Below are positions 1 through 8,946 of a stretch of 64,000 nt of DNA, piece after piece. Source of the stretch: Maridesulfovibrio sp. (lineage in GTDB: Bacteria; Desulfobacterota; Desulfovibrionia; Desulfovibrionales; Desulfovibrionaceae); NCBI RefSeq assembly GCF_963667685.1, contig NZ_OY763930.1:486001-550000 (forward strand). The letters are read 5' to 3'. Under the pieces are notes generated by a model. It worked only from the letters and a program-made list of their open reading frames with translations. It was not told where the DNA came from and made no database searches. Made by a program: the position numbers and the translations under genes. Every line of letters begins with the position of its first letter. Positions within the stretch are counted from its first letter, which is position 1.

Positions 1-1217
1 ACGCTTCCAGAAGCCTGCTCTTCCTGAGCTGAGGGCGGAGCTATGCGGCCGGTAACCCTTCCAGAGGCCTGCTCTTCCTGAGCTGAGGGCGGAACGACAT
101 TACCTGATGCACTACCTGATTCACTCACAGCGGACTGCGGCGCAGACGGAACCGCACCGGATGCTGGGTCACCTTCAGGCACATCTCCCCTGTATTCAGA
201 ATCTTCAGTAACCGGAGCTTCAGTAACAACAGGAGTATCAGCGACTTTATCAAGCGCTGCATCAATTTCATCATCATAACTTTCCCCGGAGTCATTGGCA
301 GACGGAGGAACAATGGCACCGCCGACAGAACCACCGGGATAAACAGGATTTATACTGCCGGAGACCTGCCCGCCTACGCTGCCACCGGTCTGGGGAACTT
401 CATCTTCCCCTGCAACCGGGGTGACACGCTTTCCAGCTCTGGCCGGCGGTATAGAAGTATCCACAGGCTGAGCCTTTCCCGGACCGACCATCGCGACCGG
501 AGCACGGTAAGTATACGGAACTGAATAAAAAGGACGTTTCGCCGGCTGAACCGGAACCTGCTTAGCGGGATCTGCTATTTCCTGAGCTTGATCAAGATCC
601 TCTTTCAGCACCGGTGATGCATCAGCATCAGGAAGATCGACTTCGGCGATAACAGGAGGTGTTTCTTTTCTCTCCACTACCTTTTGCTCGTTTGCATTTT
701 CCTGTGCAGCACTTTGTGCAGCGGACTTTTTACGTGCTGCTCCTTCTGCCGCAGCTTTCTTGCGTGCCGCTTTTTTACGTTCGGCTTCCTGCTGTGCTTT
801 TTCTTTTGAAGAACGCCACTTTGAACCGATAGGATCACGGAAAAATTGAATTTGCATCTGCCCGTTTCCGGCAGGCATACGAATAAAACCGAAACCACTC
901 GTTCTGGTCCCGATAGTAATGGAACTTGGTCCCATCTTAAGGGAATTTACTATGCGAAGGGAGGATAAGGGTGCCGGAACAGGCTGTTTTTCAGCCTTAA
1001 GCGCATTCTTAGGAAAAGAAACAGTTATCTGCTGCCGTCCTGTCCGGGACACTTTTCCCGAAAGATTCTTCTGATCAAAGACAAGACGTATGGAATCCAT
1101 GTCGGCCTTAGTATTTATAAAATATTCTAAGGCGTAACCAGGATGGGGGCAGGCGAGACAAAAAATGACCGCCAGAGAAAGGAGCCGGAAAAATCCGGTA
1201 AGTCGGCTAAGCGTCAC
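1..1217 (-). CDS. Secreted AMIN-like domain protein with Lys/Ala-rich linker and C-terminal repeats, partial at window edge
   Basis: I translated this minus-strand frame by hand; it stays open from a GTG at 1217 to the window edge (405 codons). The N-terminus is a classical signal peptide (basic start, hydrophobic run FFRLLSLAVIFCLACP, cleavage after GYA), so the product is exported. Residues about 30-130 form a beta-rich segment resembling the AMIN domain of PilQ/AmiC-type envelope proteins. Then come a Lys/Ala/Glu-rich coiled-coil-like stretch (about 135-175), a Pro/Val/Gly-rich low-complexity region, and a repeat PPSAQEEQASG. I see no enzyme motif. The start is uncertain: the GTG has no clear Shine-Dalgarno, but the frame is closed by a TAA six bases upstream of it and no other start gives a signal peptide. 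An envelope or polysaccharide-anchoring role is inference from the fold only. Confidence 0.65.
   Translation of the reverse strand, partial: MTLSRLTGFFRLLSLAVIFCLACPHPGYALEYFINTKADMDSIRLVFDQKNLSGKVSRTGRQQITVSFPKNALKAEKQPVPAPLSSLRIVNSLKMGPSSITIGTRTSGFGFIRMPAGNGQMQIQFFRDPIGSKWRSSKEKAQQEAERKKAARKKAAAEGAARKKSAAQSAAQENANEQKVVERKETPPVIAEVDLPDADASPVLKEDLDQAQEIADPAKQVPVQPAKRPFYSVPYTYRAPVAMVGPGKAQPVDTSIPPARAGKRVTPVAGEDEVPQTGGSVGGQVSGSINPVYPGGSVGGAIVPPSANDSGESYDDEIDAALDKVADTPVVTEAPVTEDSEYRGDVPEGDPASGAVPSAPQSAVSESGSASGNVVPPSAQEEQASGRVTGRIAPPSAQEEQASGS
4..93 (-). repeat. 54-bp in-frame tandem repeat in the AMIN-like gene
   Basis: Two nearly identical 36-base blocks, at 4-39 and 58-93, differ by one base and are spaced exactly 54 bases apart. 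They encode PPSAQEEQASG within an 18-residue period. The array runs to the window edge, so the copy number is unknown. Confidence 0.8.
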
Positions 1218-1277
1218 AATCAGTTATCGTTGCAAAATTCCTGCCTACCCCTCAAAAACTCCACGACTTTTAAAAAA

Positions 1278-2294
1278 TTAAACTTCAAGATTCCTCTTTT
1301 TAATTTTTTCAATCAGTGTGGTCCGCTTAACTCCTAGCAGCTCTGCAGCCTTATTTTTCACGCTGCCTGCCTTCTCTAGAGCCTCTATCACAAGCCGGTC
1401 CTCGATCTTTTCCAGAAAATCCTTAAGCCCATTGGCCCCATGTTCTTCCATATCTGCGAGAGTCGGCCAATTGAAACCAACAGGCTGCATTAACTCTGCA
1501 ACCTTTTTCTTGGGTTCCTTGCCAACATCTTTCCATATCTTTTCCGGCAGATCGTCAGGAACAATCTCATCCTCATCACAGAGGATGCACATGCGTTCCA
1601 TAAAATTCTCAAGTTCACGGACATTGCCGGGCCAAGTATAAGAGACCAGCATATCGGCCGCATCAGGATGAACCTTCAGCTGATCCATATCCTTATCTTC
1701 GCAAAAACGGGCAAGGAAATGACTGGCCAGCAGAAGCACATCCCCACCTCTTTCGCGCAGTGGCGGGAGGTGCATGGGAATAACATTCAGGCGGTAAAAA
1801 AGATCCTCACGGAATCTTCCGGCGGCAACTTCGGTTTCAAGGTCACGGTTGGTGGCAGCTACAATACGCACGTCCACCTTTTTAATGGAAGTCCCGCCGA
1901 CACGTTCAATTTCTTTTTCCTGCAGAACCCTTAGGATCTTCACCTGCAGACTGAGATCCATTTCCCCGATCTCATCAAGAAAGATAGTTCCGCCGTCCGC
2001 CAGTTCAAAACGGCCCGGACGAGACCGCACTGCATGAGTAAAAGCACCCTTCTCATGCCCGAAAAGTTCAGATTCAAGCAGTTCCTTGGGAATTGCGCCG
2101 CAGTTTACAGGAACAAAAGGCTTTTCTTTACGTTTACTGTTGCGGTGCAAGGCACGCACAAGCAGCTCTTTACCCGTACCGGACTCCCCGGTGACCAGCA
2201 CGGTACTGTCTGTAGGCGCTACCTTTGCCAGAATTGCAAAGACCTCCTTAAGCGCAGGACTGTTTCCAATTATTCCACATAAATTAAGAGCCAT
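1278..2294 (-). CDS. Sigma-54-dependent transcriptional activator (AAA+ plus Fis-type HTH, no receiver domain)
   Basis: A 338-residue bacterial enhancer-binding protein with PspF-like architecture. The AAA+ domain starts almost at the N-terminus and no sensory or receiver domain precedes it. Walker A is GESGTGKE (36-43), Walker [11 protein letters not shown] (101-110), and the arginine-finger region contains [12 protein letters not shown]. The C-terminus carries a Fis-type helix-turn-helix (about 310-338, [18 protein letters not shown]), similar to that of FleQ/FlrA flagellar regulators. The sigma-54 contact loop reads GAFTHA at 83-88 instead of the usual GAFTGA. A strong Shine-Dalgarno GGAGG sits just before the ATG. 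Without a regulatory domain its activity must be controlled by expression or a partner protein. Control of flagellar promoters in this window is possible but unproven. Confidence 0.9.
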   Translation of the reverse strand: MALNLCGIIGNSPALKEVFAILAKVAPTDSTVLVTGESGTGKELLVRALHRNSKRKEKPFVPVNCGAIPKELLESELFGHEKGAFTHAVRSRPGRFELADGGTIFLDEIGEMDLSLQVKILRVLQEKEIERVGGTSIKKVDVRIVAATNRDLETEVAAGRFREDLFYRLNVIPMHLPPLRERGGDVLLLASHFLARFCEDKDMDQLKVHPDAADMLVSYTWPGNVRELENFMERMCILCDEDEIVPDDLPEKIWKDVGKEPKKKVAELMQPVGFNWPTLADMEEHGANGLKDFLEKIEDRLVIEALEKAGSVKNKAAELLGVKRTTLIEKIKKRNLEV

Positions 2295-2494
2295 TCGGCC
2301 TCCAAAATTATTCTAGTCCGGGGAACTTTCTGCACTGTTCCGCCTTGTACTGATTTTCCAAAAATATTTTTATGGAAAACCTTACACATTCACTGTCAAT
2401 GAAATGACACAAAGTCAATATGCAAGTCGATTTTTCTTGCAAAAATCAATGAAAAAACAGTCAAATATTGACTTTTAACTCCAGGCTCAAAAAT

Positions 2495-3907
2495 CTATTC
2501 CATATCCTCAAGTTCCCGGCCGCTGGTCTCCCTGAGACAAAAGAGTACAAAGAAAAAAGACAATACTGCAAAAAAAGCATATATTGAATAAGTTACCCCC
2601 AATCCAGCCCACTGAACAAGAGAAGGGAACGAAGCGGAAACAATGAAGTTTGCCACCCATTGCGCCCCGGTACCGAGTGCCAATGCTGAGGCACGGATGC
2701 GGTTATTGAACATTTCACCAAGAAGAACCCAGACCACCGGCCCCCACGAAAAACCAAAGCAGAAGACATAAAGATTTGCTGAGTATAGTGCGGTTGTGGC
2801 TGAAGCGCCGTGCAGAACCGGATGCCCGGAAGAATCAAGCGGTGCATTCCCGAACAGATAGGCAAGAATACCAAGTGTGACAATCATTCCGAGAGAGCCG
2901 GCGAGCAAAAGCGGTTTGCGTCCTACCCGGTCAATAAGGGCGATGGCCACCAGTGTGGTAACAATATTCACGACTCCGGTAATAACTGTGATCCACAGGG
3001 AATTCTCTTCCGAGAATCCGACACTGCGCCAGAGCATGGAACCATAATAAAAAATAACATTTATACCGACAAACTGCTGCAAGACCGAAAGCCCCAACCC
3101 GACCCAGACAACTGGTTTGAGACCGGCCTTGCCTTTAATGGCAGCAAAAGAAGCTTGCCCTTCAGCCTTGAGAGTGAATTTAATCTCCTCAATCTTTTCA
3201 ACCACACTTTCGCCCAACACCCTGCCAAGGATATGTCCGGCCTCTTTTTCACGCCCGGTCCCGATCAGGTAACGCGGTGACTCGGGGATCATCAGCGCCG
3301 CAAAGCCGTAAATAAGTGCAGGCGGAACCTCGGCCCAAAACATCCAGCGCCATGCTTCAACCCCCAACCAGAGTTCGTTATCCGCTGATCCTCCTGCAAA
3401 TTCGACTAGCGTATAATTGCTGAGCATGGCCACAAAAATACCCGCAACAATAGCAAGCTGCTGCAAAGATCCGAATCGTCCTCTCAGACTGGCCGGAGAG
3501 ATTTCCGCAATGTAGGCCGGGGTGATTGCGCTGGACAGGCCGATGCCCACTCCGCCCATAAAACGCCAGAAAATAAAATCCCATACGCTGACAGGCAATC
3601 CGGACCCGACTCCGCTGGCAGTGAAAAGCAATGCGGAAATAAGCATGGGCTTGATACGGCCATAGCGATCTGAAACCGGTCCGGAAAGCAAAGCACCAAA
3701 TGCAGATCCAATCAACGCAAGAGAAACGGACATCCCTACCAGCACCGGCCCGACATTAAAATGAGCCCCAAGAGCAACAACCGCCCCATTAATCACAGCG
3801 GTGTCAAAACCGAAAAGAAAGCCGCCAAGCGCAGCGGCAACAGAAATCAGGAGGACAAAATAGATAGAGGCCGATTGTTTGAAGCCAGAAGCCTTACCAG
3901 CGGACAT
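2495..3907 (-). CDS. MFS sugar porter family transporter (sugar:H+ symporter)
   Basis: A 470-residue inner-membrane carrier of the sugar porter branch of the major facilitator superfamily (XylE/GalP/GLUT type). Family signatures are visible in order: GFLFGFDTAVINGA in TM1, the loop motif DRYGRIKP, LRGRFGSLQQLAI, PESPRYLIGTGREKEA after TM6, QQFVGINVIFYYG in TM7, DRVGRKPLLLAG in the second half, and a C-terminal ETSGRELEDME. About 12 membrane spans fit the length. I chose the ATG at 3907 because AGAGG lies six bases upstream; a longer frame adds 17 unsupported residues. The substrate cannot be read from sequence. The gene looks monocistronic. Confidence 0.9.
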   Translation of the reverse strand: MSAGKASGFKQSASIYFVLLISVAAALGGFLFGFDTAVINGAVVALGAHFNVGPVLVGMSVSLALIGSAFGALLSGPVSDRYGRIKPMLISALLFTASGVGSGLPVSVWDFIFWRFMGGVGIGLSSAITPAYIAEISPASLRGRFGSLQQLAIVAGIFVAMLSNYTLVEFAGGSADNELWLGVEAWRWMFWAEVPPALIYGFAALMIPESPRYLIGTGREKEAGHILGRVLGESVVEKIEEIKFTLKAEGQASFAAIKGKAGLKPVVWVGLGLSVLQQFVGINVIFYYGSMLWRSVGFSEENSLWITVITGVVNIVTTLVAIALIDRVGRKPLLLAGSLGMIVTLGILAYLFGNAPLDSSGHPVLHGASATTALYSANLYVFCFGFSWGPVVWVLLGEMFNNRIRASALALGTGAQWVANFIVSASFPSLVQWAGLGVTYSIYAFFAVLSFFFVLFCLRETSGRELEDME

Positions 3908-4014
3908 GCTAAACCTCTTGAAGTTGAAAAATAACATCGAAGCAGCAGTAACAAACAATACAAGCTGTTACCACACTCTGCGTAACAATGTCATCACAAC
4001 TTCAAGGCAAGCGC

Positions 4015-4055
4015 AAAAAAAGGGAGACACCGACCAAAGTCAGCCTCTCCCTTTT
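4015..4055 (-). terminator. Intrinsic terminator downstream of the COG2509 flavoprotein gene
   Basis: The stem AAAAGGGAGA / TCTCCCTTTT with an 18-base loop is followed on the minus strand by a run of T. It lies between the flavoprotein gene and the sugar porter gene and separates their transcripts. Confidence 0.75.
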
Positions 4056-4100
4056 CATGGTATATTTTCTCAATCCCCGGCAAGGCCAAAACTATTAAAA

Positions 4101-4153
4101 GTTTTTGGGATTTTTAAGACCTTTTTCCAAAAAGGTCTTAAGCCGCCGGAGGC
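4101..4153 (-). repeat. Intergenic palindromic element (28-bp perfect palindrome plus GCCTCCGGCGGC)
   Basis: Directly after the flavoprotein stop, reading on the minus strand, comes GCCTCCGGCGGC (4153-4142). A perfect 28-base palindrome TTAAGACC...GGTCTTAA follows (4114-4141), then an A/T-rich tail containing CCCAAAAACTTTT. A related but diverged arrangement lies at 18160-18213. This looks like a dispersed intergenic repeat of the REP kind; genome-wide copy number cannot be seen here. Confidence 0.6.
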
Positions 4154-4186
4154 GAAATCATTTCAGTAAGAACACGTAGCGCAACT

Positions 4187-5593
4187 CTATTTTTTAGCCC
4201 GCTTGGCAATCTCTTTAGCTGGAATAATTCCGGTTGCGGATGCGGAAACAATGTTCCCGGCAACTCCCGGACCGTCACCGGCCACGAAGAGTCCCTCGAG
4301 AGCGGTTTCGAGCTGGTTGCTGGTTTCCACCTGAGTGGAGAAAAACTTGATTTCAGGTGCGTAGAGCAGGGTTTCCTCATTGGCAACACCGGGCACTACG
4401 TCGTTGAGTTTTTCAAGACCTTCGATGAGGTTACGCACGATACGCTCGGGCAGGGCCATAGCAATATCACCGCAGGTAACGTTCTTCATAGTCGGCTCAA
4501 CAAAGCTGTTGCGTACACGGTTCCATGTGGAACGGCGGCCGCGCTTGAGATCACCAAACCGCTGAAGAATAGGTTTACCGCCACCGATGATGGTAGCCAG
4601 TTTACCGATGGATTCACCGTAAGCCTGATTATCTGTCACCGGTTCTTCAAGCACCACCTTGGAGAGGAAAGCGAAGTTTGTGTTCTCGGATTTCTTATCC
4701 ATATAGGCATGTCCGTTTACGCAGACAAAATCCTGATAGTTTTCAAGAGCTACAAATCCACCCTGGTTGGTACAGAAAGTACGTACCTGATCATCGTAGG
4801 TATTGGTGCGGATGAAAAAAGTGGGGTCATAGATCACAGAACAGAGATCGCGCATAATGTCACCGTGAACTTCCACACGAACGCCGACCTCAATACCGCG
4901 CTGGGTGATAGCCAGATCGTGCTTCTTGGCAACATTTCCCATCCACTCGGAACCGACACGACCCGGCGCGAGGATGACATTCCTAGCTCTGTATTCAGCT
5001 TTCTTGGTCACAACACCGGCCAGTTCGCCGTTTTCGATAAGAATATCTTCAACGTGTTCACCGGTACGGAAAGTTACCCCTTTCTCCATGCAGTATTTAG
5101 CCATTCCGGCAATGTGGCCGGGCAGGTTGTCACTGCCAAGGTGCTTTTGTTTGATCAAAAGCAGGTCGATACCATGTTTAAGGGCGTCTTTGCGAATATT
5201 TTTAGCTTCATCCATGTTAGTCGGGTAAACCTGACCATCCATGTTGAAACGGTTGAAAATCACTTCAGTTTCGTCGATGAGCGCTTTGGCCTCTGAAACC
5301 GACATGAACTGAGTAAGATCGGTCTTACCGAGCTTGTGAATATAGTTGAGCTTACCGTCGGAAAAAAGGCCAGCCCCGCCGACGCCGGACAGGATGTTGC
5401 ACGGTTTGCATTTAATGCATTCCTGATCCCCGGTTATGGGGCAATGTCTTTTGAGAGAATCCTTTCCCCTTTCAATGACCAGAACATCAAGGTCAGTGTT
5501 CTCGCCAAGATAGTAGGCTGCGAATAGTCCCGCAGGGCCTCCGCCGACAATAATTACATCAAACTCTTTTTTCCCGTTATCTTTCGGGCTCAT
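4187..5593 (-). CDS. FAD-dependent oxidoreductase, COG2509 family
   Basis: A 468-residue flavoprotein related to uncharacterised FAD-dependent dehydrogenases (COG2509). The N-terminal Rossmann motif is VIIVGGGPAGLFAAYYL (about 14-30), and a C-terminal FAD-binding motif LFVAGDGPGVAGNIVSA closes the fold. Between them is the family's cysteine segment HCPITGDQECIKCKPC followed by NILSGVGGAGLFSDGKLN, which looks able to hold a metal or Fe-S centre. No transmembrane segment is seen, so it is cytoplasmic. The start at 5593 has TTGGAG upstream; the longer frame adds 20 residues without support. The physiological substrate is unknown. It is transcribed alone and ends in a terminator. Confidence 0.85.
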   Translation of the reverse strand: MSPKDNGKKEFDVIIVGGGPAGLFAAYYLGENTDLDVLVIERGKDSLKRHCPITGDQECIKCKPCNILSGVGGAGLFSDGKLNYIHKLGKTDLTQFMSVSEAKALIDETEVIFNRFNMDGQVYPTNMDEAKNIRKDALKHGIDLLLIKQKHLGSDNLPGHIAGMAKYCMEKGVTFRTGEHVEDILIENGELAGVVTKKAEYRARNVILAPGRVGSEWMGNVAKKHDLAITQRGIEVGVRVEVHGDIMRDLCSVIYDPTFFIRTNTYDDQVRTFCTNQGGFVALENYQDFVCVNGHAYMDKKSENTNFAFLSKVVLEEPVTDNQAYGESIGKLATIIGGGKPILQRFGDLKRGRRSTWNRVRNSFVEPTMKNVTCGDIAMALPERIVRNLIEGLEKLNDVVPGVANEETLLYAPEIKFFSTQVETSNQLETALEGLFVAGDGPGVAGNIVSASATGIIPAKEIAKRAKK

Positions 5594-5785
5594 AATATTC
5601 TCCAAGTATTGGTCTTTTTTGCCTGCTCTGCACAATCCACGCAGACATGCCAATATACGCTTTTACCCAGAATTTAGCAAAAAGACAAGTGCTAATTATT
5701 TTTTTTCAAATAAACAAAAAACAGCTTTTTTACAGATACTTACAATCAAAACATCAGTAAACACCCCTGGCATGAACCAAGACCC

Positions 5786-5814
5786 TTGACCCAGCTCAAT
5801 TACTTTTCTAAATA
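5786..5814 (+). promoter_or_regulatory. Candidate sigma-70 promoter of the Rrf2 gene
   Basis: TTGACC (5786-5791) and TAAATA (5809-5814) are separated by exactly 17 bases and lie 26 bases upstream of the ATG. The -35 box is good and the -10 box moderate. Confidence 0.45.
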
Positions 5815-5839
5815 ATCAAATAAACCAAAAGGAAATTTC

Positions 5840-6277
5840 ATGAGACTGACAACAAGAAGCAGATACGGAACAAGAATGATACTGGACATCGCCATGCATT
5901 GTACTGCCGGCCCGGTCCGTATCAGTGACATTGCCAGCCGTCAGGGACTTTCAACAAAATATCTGGAAAAGCTTATTCGTGAACTTAAGCGTGCCGGTTT
6001 TATAGCCAGCAAACGCGGTCCCGGCGGTGGGCATTCTTTGTCCATGCCTCCTGAAGACATCAGTGTAGGTGATGTTGTAAGAAGTCTCGAAGGTGAAGCC
6101 GGGCTGGTTGAATGCCTTGAAAACGACGAACTCTGTCAACGAATTGAACAGTGCCCAACCCGTGAAGTATGGGTTAAAGCAAGCAAGGCCATGTACGCCG
6201 CCCTTGATGAAATATCCATTGCCGACCTCCTCAAGGAAGGCTCGTTCTGCATCCGCACAAATCCGGCCGGATCGTAG
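5840..6277 (+). CDS. Rrf2 family transcriptional regulator with three conserved cysteines
   Basis: A 145-residue IscR/NsrR-type repressor. The N-terminus MRLTTRSRYGTRMILDIA and the winged-helix segment LSTKYLEKLIRELKRAGFI are typical of Rrf2 proteins, followed by the wing KRGPGGGHSL. Three cysteines, C92, C99 and C105, sit where IscR holds its Fe-S cluster (C92, C98, C104), so cluster-based sensing of iron, oxygen or NO is likely. AAAGGA precedes the ATG. The gene stands alone between a promoter and a strong terminator; no isc/suf genes adjoin it, so its target genes are unknown. Confidence 0.9.
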   Translation: MRLTTRSRYGTRMILDIAMHCTAGPVRISDIASRQGLSTKYLEKLIRELKRAGFIASKRGPGGGHSLSMPPEDISVGDVVRSLEGEAGLVECLENDELCQRIEQCPTREVWVKASKAMYAALDEISIADLLKEGSFCIRTNPAGS

Positions 6278-6291
6278 TCATAAATTTTTAC

Positions 6292-6323
6292 CCTGATCTG
6301 TAACTGACAGATCAGGTTTTTTT
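6292..6323 (+). terminator. Intrinsic terminator of the Rrf2 gene
   Basis: The stem CCTGATCTGT / ACAGATCAGG with a 5-base loop is followed by seven T. Confidence 0.9.
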
Positions 6324-6422
6324 CTTTTTAAAGGAAGACACTTAATATCTTCACAACCTTCTCCAAAAACATTTTCCAATTCTCCTTGCTTCAACTGCCG
6401 AAAATGCTTTACTCTTGGAGTT

Positions 6423-6872
6423 ATGATTTACAAACTAAGCATTTTAATAATTATTGTCTTCATTGCCGGGCTTTTCATTGCTGCCAATTTTTCCACCCCG
6501 CCCAAAAATCTAGGTATGACCGGGGGCAAGCTGTCCCCTTGTCCGGACAGTCCCAATTGTGTTTCATCACAGGCCTCATCCAAAGAGCATGGAATCATGC
6601 CTATCAAGGCTCGGGGAACAAACTCGCAGGTCATTAAAAAACTGGAATCATGCATTAGGAAAATGGGTGGGTCGATTGTGTCCAGTAATGGACCTTACCT
6701 GCATGCAGAATTTAAAAGCAGATTTTTCCATTTTGTTGATGACCTTGAGTGCGTCTACAATGAAGTCGAAGAAACAATTGAGATTCGCTCAGCTTCCAGA
6801 CTGGGATATTCCGATCTGGGGGTCAACAGGAAACGGGTTGAAGAACTGCGTACACTTTTCGAAAACAACTAA
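6423..6872 (+). CDS. DUF1499 family membrane-anchored protein
   Basis: A 149-residue protein with an N-terminal hydrophobic helix (residues 5-22, LSILIIIVFIAGLFIAANF) and an extracytoplasmic DUF1499 domain. Family hallmarks are the CPDSPNCVSSQ motif (about 40-50), YLHAEFKSRFFHFVDDLE (about 92-109), and RSASRLGYSDLGVNRKRVE near the end. No enzymatic role is established for the family. TTGGAG lies just before the ATG. It is monocistronic and unrelated in function to its neighbours as far as can be seen. Confidence 0.85.
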   Translation: MIYKLSILIIIVFIAGLFIAANFSTPPKNLGMTGGKLSPCPDSPNCVSSQASSKEHGIMPIKARGTNSQVIKKLESCIRKMGGSIVSSNGPYLHAEFKSRFFHFVDDLECVYNEVEETIEIRSASRLGYSDLGVNRKRVEELRTLFENN

Positions 6873-6959
6873 GACCGATACAGAGTAGAATACCCTCACC
6901 ATAAAAAAGCATTGCGTATCTCAGATTAAGCTGCTGAAACCGCTTTTCTAATCAGACAG

Positions 6960-6990
6960 ATGGTCGCAGCCCACTGAGCGCCGCGACCAT
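6960..6990. other. Hairpin in the DUF1499-rhodanese intergenic region
   Basis: Inverted repeat ATGGTCGC / GCGACCAT with a 15-base loop. There is no T-tract, so it is not a typical terminator. I see nothing else firm in 6890-7130 apart from A/T-rich sequence that probably carries the rhodanese promoter. Confidence 0.35.
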
Positions 6991-7148
6991 AACATAGCCA
7001 AACATCTCAAACAAACACACCGCCGTACGCAATCAGGCTATAATATAGAAAATTTAGGACTTAGGTATAACCATCTATCAGATTTATATATTCGACGAAA
7101 TATGCTCTTGAGTTTAGCTTATAGGATTAAAATTCAGGAGGACGAGAA

Positions 7149-7583
7149 ATGAACATGACAAAAAAATTGATGGTACTGCTGGCCAGTGCGGCAATTGTCG
7201 TTTGTGTTGTTGCCAACGCTTTCGCAATGAAAGAAGAATACAACTACATGAGCCCTGCGTCATTGCAAAACGCAATTGAAGCTAAAGCCGACATTGCCAT
7301 CGTGGATATTCAGGTCGCTGACGAATTTAAGGAACACCACATAAAAGGAGCCATTGAGACTGGTGCCTATCCGGTTAAAACTGACGTTGACACACAAAAA
7401 CTGGACAAAACACTGGCTGACCTCAAAAGCTCAACTAAACCGATCGTAGTCATCTGCCCACGCGGTAAAGGTGGAGCAGAAAGGACAGTGGATTATTTCG
7501 CCAAAAACGGAATTGCCCCATACCGTCTGTTCATCCTTACTGAAGGACAGGGCGACTGGCCCTACGCAGTTGAAAAGAACTAA
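7149..7583 (+). CDS. Exported rhodanese-like protein
   Basis: A 144-residue single-domain rhodanese with a cleavable signal peptide (LMVLLASAAIVVCVVANAFA, cleavage before MKEE). It therefore acts in the periplasm. The fold's landmarks are AIVDIQVADEFKEHHIKGA (about 48-67) and the active-site loop VVICPRGKGGAERT with the catalytic cysteine at about 100. The loop is basic, which suits binding of a persulfide or sulfur oxyanion. A strong CAGGAGG precedes the ATG. Periplasmic sulfur transfer fits a sulfur-metabolising host, but the partner is unknown. Confidence 0.85.
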   Translation: MNMTKKLMVLLASAAIVVCVVANAFAMKEEYNYMSPASLQNAIEAKADIAIVDIQVADEFKEHHIKGAIETGAYPVKTDVDTQKLDKTLADLKSSTKPIVVICPRGKGGAERTVDYFAKNGIAPYRLFILTEGQGDWPYAVEKN

Positions 7584-7602
7584 CTGCCGCCTCATATAGA
7601 AT

Positions 7603-7642
7603 AAAAAAGCTCCCGCTGGAAATTCCTGCGGGAGCTTTTTTT
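7603..7642 (+). terminator. Intrinsic terminator, usable on both strands
   Basis: AAAAAGCTCCCGC / GCGGGAGCTTTTTTT with an 11-12 base loop follows the rhodanese gene. The flanking A and T runs let it also stop minus-strand transcription from folE2. Confidence 0.9.
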
Positions 7643-7755
7643 ATCTCTTAAAAGAGTCGCCGCAATCGCTCAGACCCTTAGGTAAGCAACTGCGGCTTTC
7701 GGCGGAGCCAGATGAGGTATAATCCCCTCTGCCTCCTTACTATAATAGTAAGCAC

Positions 7756-8526
7756 TTATTCAGATTTGGCAATACTTGCAAAGGCACAATGATTGTGAAT
7801 TGACTCGAAACTTTCCACGTCTACTTTGTACCACAGAATCTTAGGGTGTTTTTCCAGACCCATAGCGGCATTACGTACCACATCTTCTACGAAAGTGGGG
7901 TTTGCAAAACTTTTTTCTGTCACGTATTTTTCGTCCTCGCGCTTGAGTAGAGAAAAGACTTCACACGAACCGGCACCTTCAGCAATTTCCACCAGATCCT
8001 CAATCCAGACAAATCCTTTCGACTTTGTTTTAATATGCACCACAGCCCGCTGACTGTGAGCACCTTCGTCGCTGATTGCCTTGGAGCAGGGGCAGACTGT
8101 CATAACCGGGACTTTCACTCCAAGTGTGAACTCCAGATTCTCCCCGATCATCTCCCCTTCAACTGTGCATTCATAACTCATAACACCTTTGCGGCCGCTG
8201 ACCGGAGAAGTCTTTTGCAGGCAGTAGGGAAAACTGAGTTCCGCATGCGCGCGTTTGGCTTCCAGACGGCGCAGGATGTCACTGAGCAGATTGTAAAAGC
8301 TCTTGTAGTCCAGCTCTTCTGACCAATCTTCAAGAGCCTCAACAAAACGGCTCATGTGCGTTCCTTTGAAATGCGCTGGAAGATCAACAGATAATGCTAC
8401 CTTAGCCATAGTGTTCTGGCTGCCGGATTCGCGGTCGCGGACAACAAGAGGAAGGGTCAGGTCACGCACACCGACACGGTCGATGGGCATGGCCACTTTT
8501 GCAGGACTGTTCTGTACGTCTTCCAT
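7756..8526 (-). CDS. folE2: GTP cyclohydrolase FolE2 (type IB)
   Basis: A 256-residue GTP cyclohydrolase of the IB family. It converts GTP to 7,8-dihydroneopterin triphosphate, the first step to folate and, through the same product, to queuosine precursors. Family motifs include [15 protein letters not shown] near the N-terminus, [21 protein letters not shown] (about 143-163) with the metal-binding cysteine, and [10 protein letters not shown] at the end. The ATG overlaps the stop of nikR by one base (TAATG), so the two are translationally coupled. IB enzymes are less strictly zinc-dependent than FolE, which is interesting beside a nickel regulator. Confidence 0.92.
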   Translation of the reverse strand: MEDVQNSPAKVAMPIDRVGVRDLTLPLVVRDRESGSQNTMAKVALSVDLPAHFKGTHMSRFVEALEDWSEELDYKSFYNLLSDILRRLEAKRAHAELSFPYCLQKTSPVSGRKGVMSYECTVEGEMIGENLEFTLGVKVPVMTVCPCSKAISDEGAHSQRAVVHIKTKSKGFVWIEDLVEIAEGAGSCEVFSLLKREDEKYVTEKSFANPTFVEDVVRNAAMGLEKHPKILWYKVDVESFESIHNHCAFASIAKSE

Positions 8527-8945
8527 TAAACCAACTCTTCCCCGGTTGTAGTAAGACCCAGTTTGCCGTGCTTAACTCCTTTAGTAGAGATCAGGCGGTG
8601 GGCCAGCTCTTTTATCTGCTTGCCGTCTCCCTTGAGCACCATGACTTCAAGGCAGTTATCGTGATCCAGATGCACGTGCAGAGTGGACATAATCAGATCG
8701 TGACTGTCGTGCTGCAATTCGGTCAGGCGCTGTGACAGTCCGCTGTGGTGATGGTCATAAACTAAGGATAGAGTCCCCGCCATTTCGCCGTCAGCCTCAT
8801 CCCATTCCTTTTCCACCAACATGTTGCGGATCAGGTCGCGAATTGCTTCAGAACGTGTTTGATAACTTTTTTCATCACAAAGCTTGTCAAATTTTTCAAG
8901 AAGATCGGAATCAAGGGAAACTCCGAAACGTATAGTTTTACCCAT
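8526..8945 (-). CDS. nikR: Nickel-responsive transcriptional regulator NikR
   Basis: A 139-residue ribbon-helix-helix/ACT protein. The N-terminal RHH segment [18 protein letters not shown] binds DNA. The high-affinity nickel ligands are all present with the E. coli spacing: H79, H90, H92 and C98 (E. coli H76, H87, H89, C95). GGAGG precedes the ATG, and the gene starts one base after the methyltransferase stop. No nik transporter is adjacent; the regulated genes must lie elsewhere, or include this operon itself. Nickel control makes sense in a host with NiFe hydrogenases. Confidence 0.95.
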   Translation of the reverse strand: MGKTIRFGVSLDSDLLEKFDKLCDEKSYQTRSEAIRDLIRNMLVEKEWDEADGEMAGTLSLVYDHHHSGLSQRLTELQHDSHDLIMSTLHVHLDHDNCLEVMVLKGDGKQIKELAHRLISTKGVKHGKLGLTTTGEELV

Positions 8946-8946
8946 T

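Noticed and set aside
1..95. CRISPR array
   Set aside because: Only two repeat blocks, in frame with a secreted protein and without spacers of variable sequence.
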